Below are positions 63,852 to 64,000 of a DNA stretch of 64,000 bases, in pieces. A program made the position numbers and the translations under genes. Each line of letters starts with the position of its first letter. Position 1 is the stretch's first letter. This stretch comes from Gimesia chilikensis. Its GTDB lineage: Bacteria > Planctomycetota > Planctomycetia > Planctomycetales > Planctomycetaceae. The notes beneath the pieces are model-generated. The model was not told the DNA's origin. It made no database searches and was given only the letters and a program-made list of their open reading frames with translations. The stretch spans positions 178,362-242,361 of the forward strand of contig NZ_VTSR01000012.1 in NCBI RefSeq assembly GCF_008329715.1, read 5' to 3'.

Positions 63852-64000
63852 TTCTGTCTTGACTCCCCCGTCCCCTTCACCATGATTCAATAACTTCAGA
63901 CAGCGCTCCTTCCTTCCCATCGTGAGCGGCAAAGCGCTAGTAACTCCGATTACAAATAGTTTCCCACCAAAGCAAATTGTTGCCATTGCTTCCTGGTTTT

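Larger units (their letters stand above)
63477..64000. other. 3' region with hairpin and tandem repeat
   Basis: 524 bases with no gene that I can support. It holds a hairpin at 63519-63554 and a repeat at 63787-63851, both listed separately. A long minus-strand frame covers much of it but overlaps secreted gene 3 antisense and has a random composition (see rejected items). Confidence 0.5.

Noticed and set aside
63039..63986. Long minus-strand open frame of 315 codons
   Set aside because: It lies antisense over secreted gene 3 and the repeat/hairpin region, has random Cys/Trp/Arg-rich composition, and has no Shine-Dalgarno or family similarity.

Overview
The window looks like a stretch of chromosome from a planctomycete, probably near Gimesia or Rubinisphaera. 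The evidence is a DUF1559 prepilin-type protein (a family expanded in Planctomycetes), a type II secretion-like cluster with three GspF paralogues, an M56/BlaR1-type peptidase fused to carboxypeptidase-regulatory-like repeats, neutral ceramidase and parallel beta-helix secreted enzymes, and many lineage-restricted secreted proteins. Coding density is moderate and strand changes are frequent. I found no rRNA, tRNA, CRISPR array or intact insertion sequence.

Layout. 0-9.8 kb: a possible protein tail at the edge, an ABM-domain protein, a GT87-like membrane protein, a secreted beta-helix protein, a coupled pair (ARPP-2-like protein plus a vWA protein) and several unknowns. 10-20 kb: an FGE-fold protein without the catalytic cysteines, a DUF3592 protein, a tightly overlapping DUF2256 / phosphodiesterase / membrane HEAT-like operon, a cupin, a six-BON lipoprotein, an SGNH hydrolase followed by a ceramidase, an FAD monooxygenase and a FabZ-like dehydratase. 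20-28.7 kb: an Hsp70 operon with two membrane-anchored partners, one with a J-like domain lacking HPD, then a BlaI/BlaR1-type pair with two matching candidate operators. 28.8-33 kb: AI-2E-type transporter, manganese catalase, EEP-family protein and DUF421 protein. 33-37.8 kb: a run of small accessory genes on the minus strand, including a frameshifted gene, a GIY-YIG nuclease gene and a truncated second copy of yjbQ. 37.9-41.1 kb: a repeat protein and the shikimate genes aroK and DAHP synthase. 41.5-49.9 kb: a sigma factor followed by a type II secretion/pseudopilin cluster. 49.9-60.8 kb: XerD-like recombinase, PcrA-like helicase, a large exported protein with a strong terminator, and both subunits of a type IIA topoisomerase. 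61-64 kb: three consecutive small secreted proteins sharing an IQQV motif, a hairpin, and a 21-22 bp tandem repeat.

The most notable systems are: the GIY-YIG gene bracketed by an intact and an internally deleted yjbQ; the ARPP-2-like/vWA pair; the membrane-tethered Hsp70 operon; the sigma-factor-led secretion cluster; and the pair of 14-bp dyads upstream of the BlaI-like gene. All family names come from recognising motifs by eye. No database search was run.
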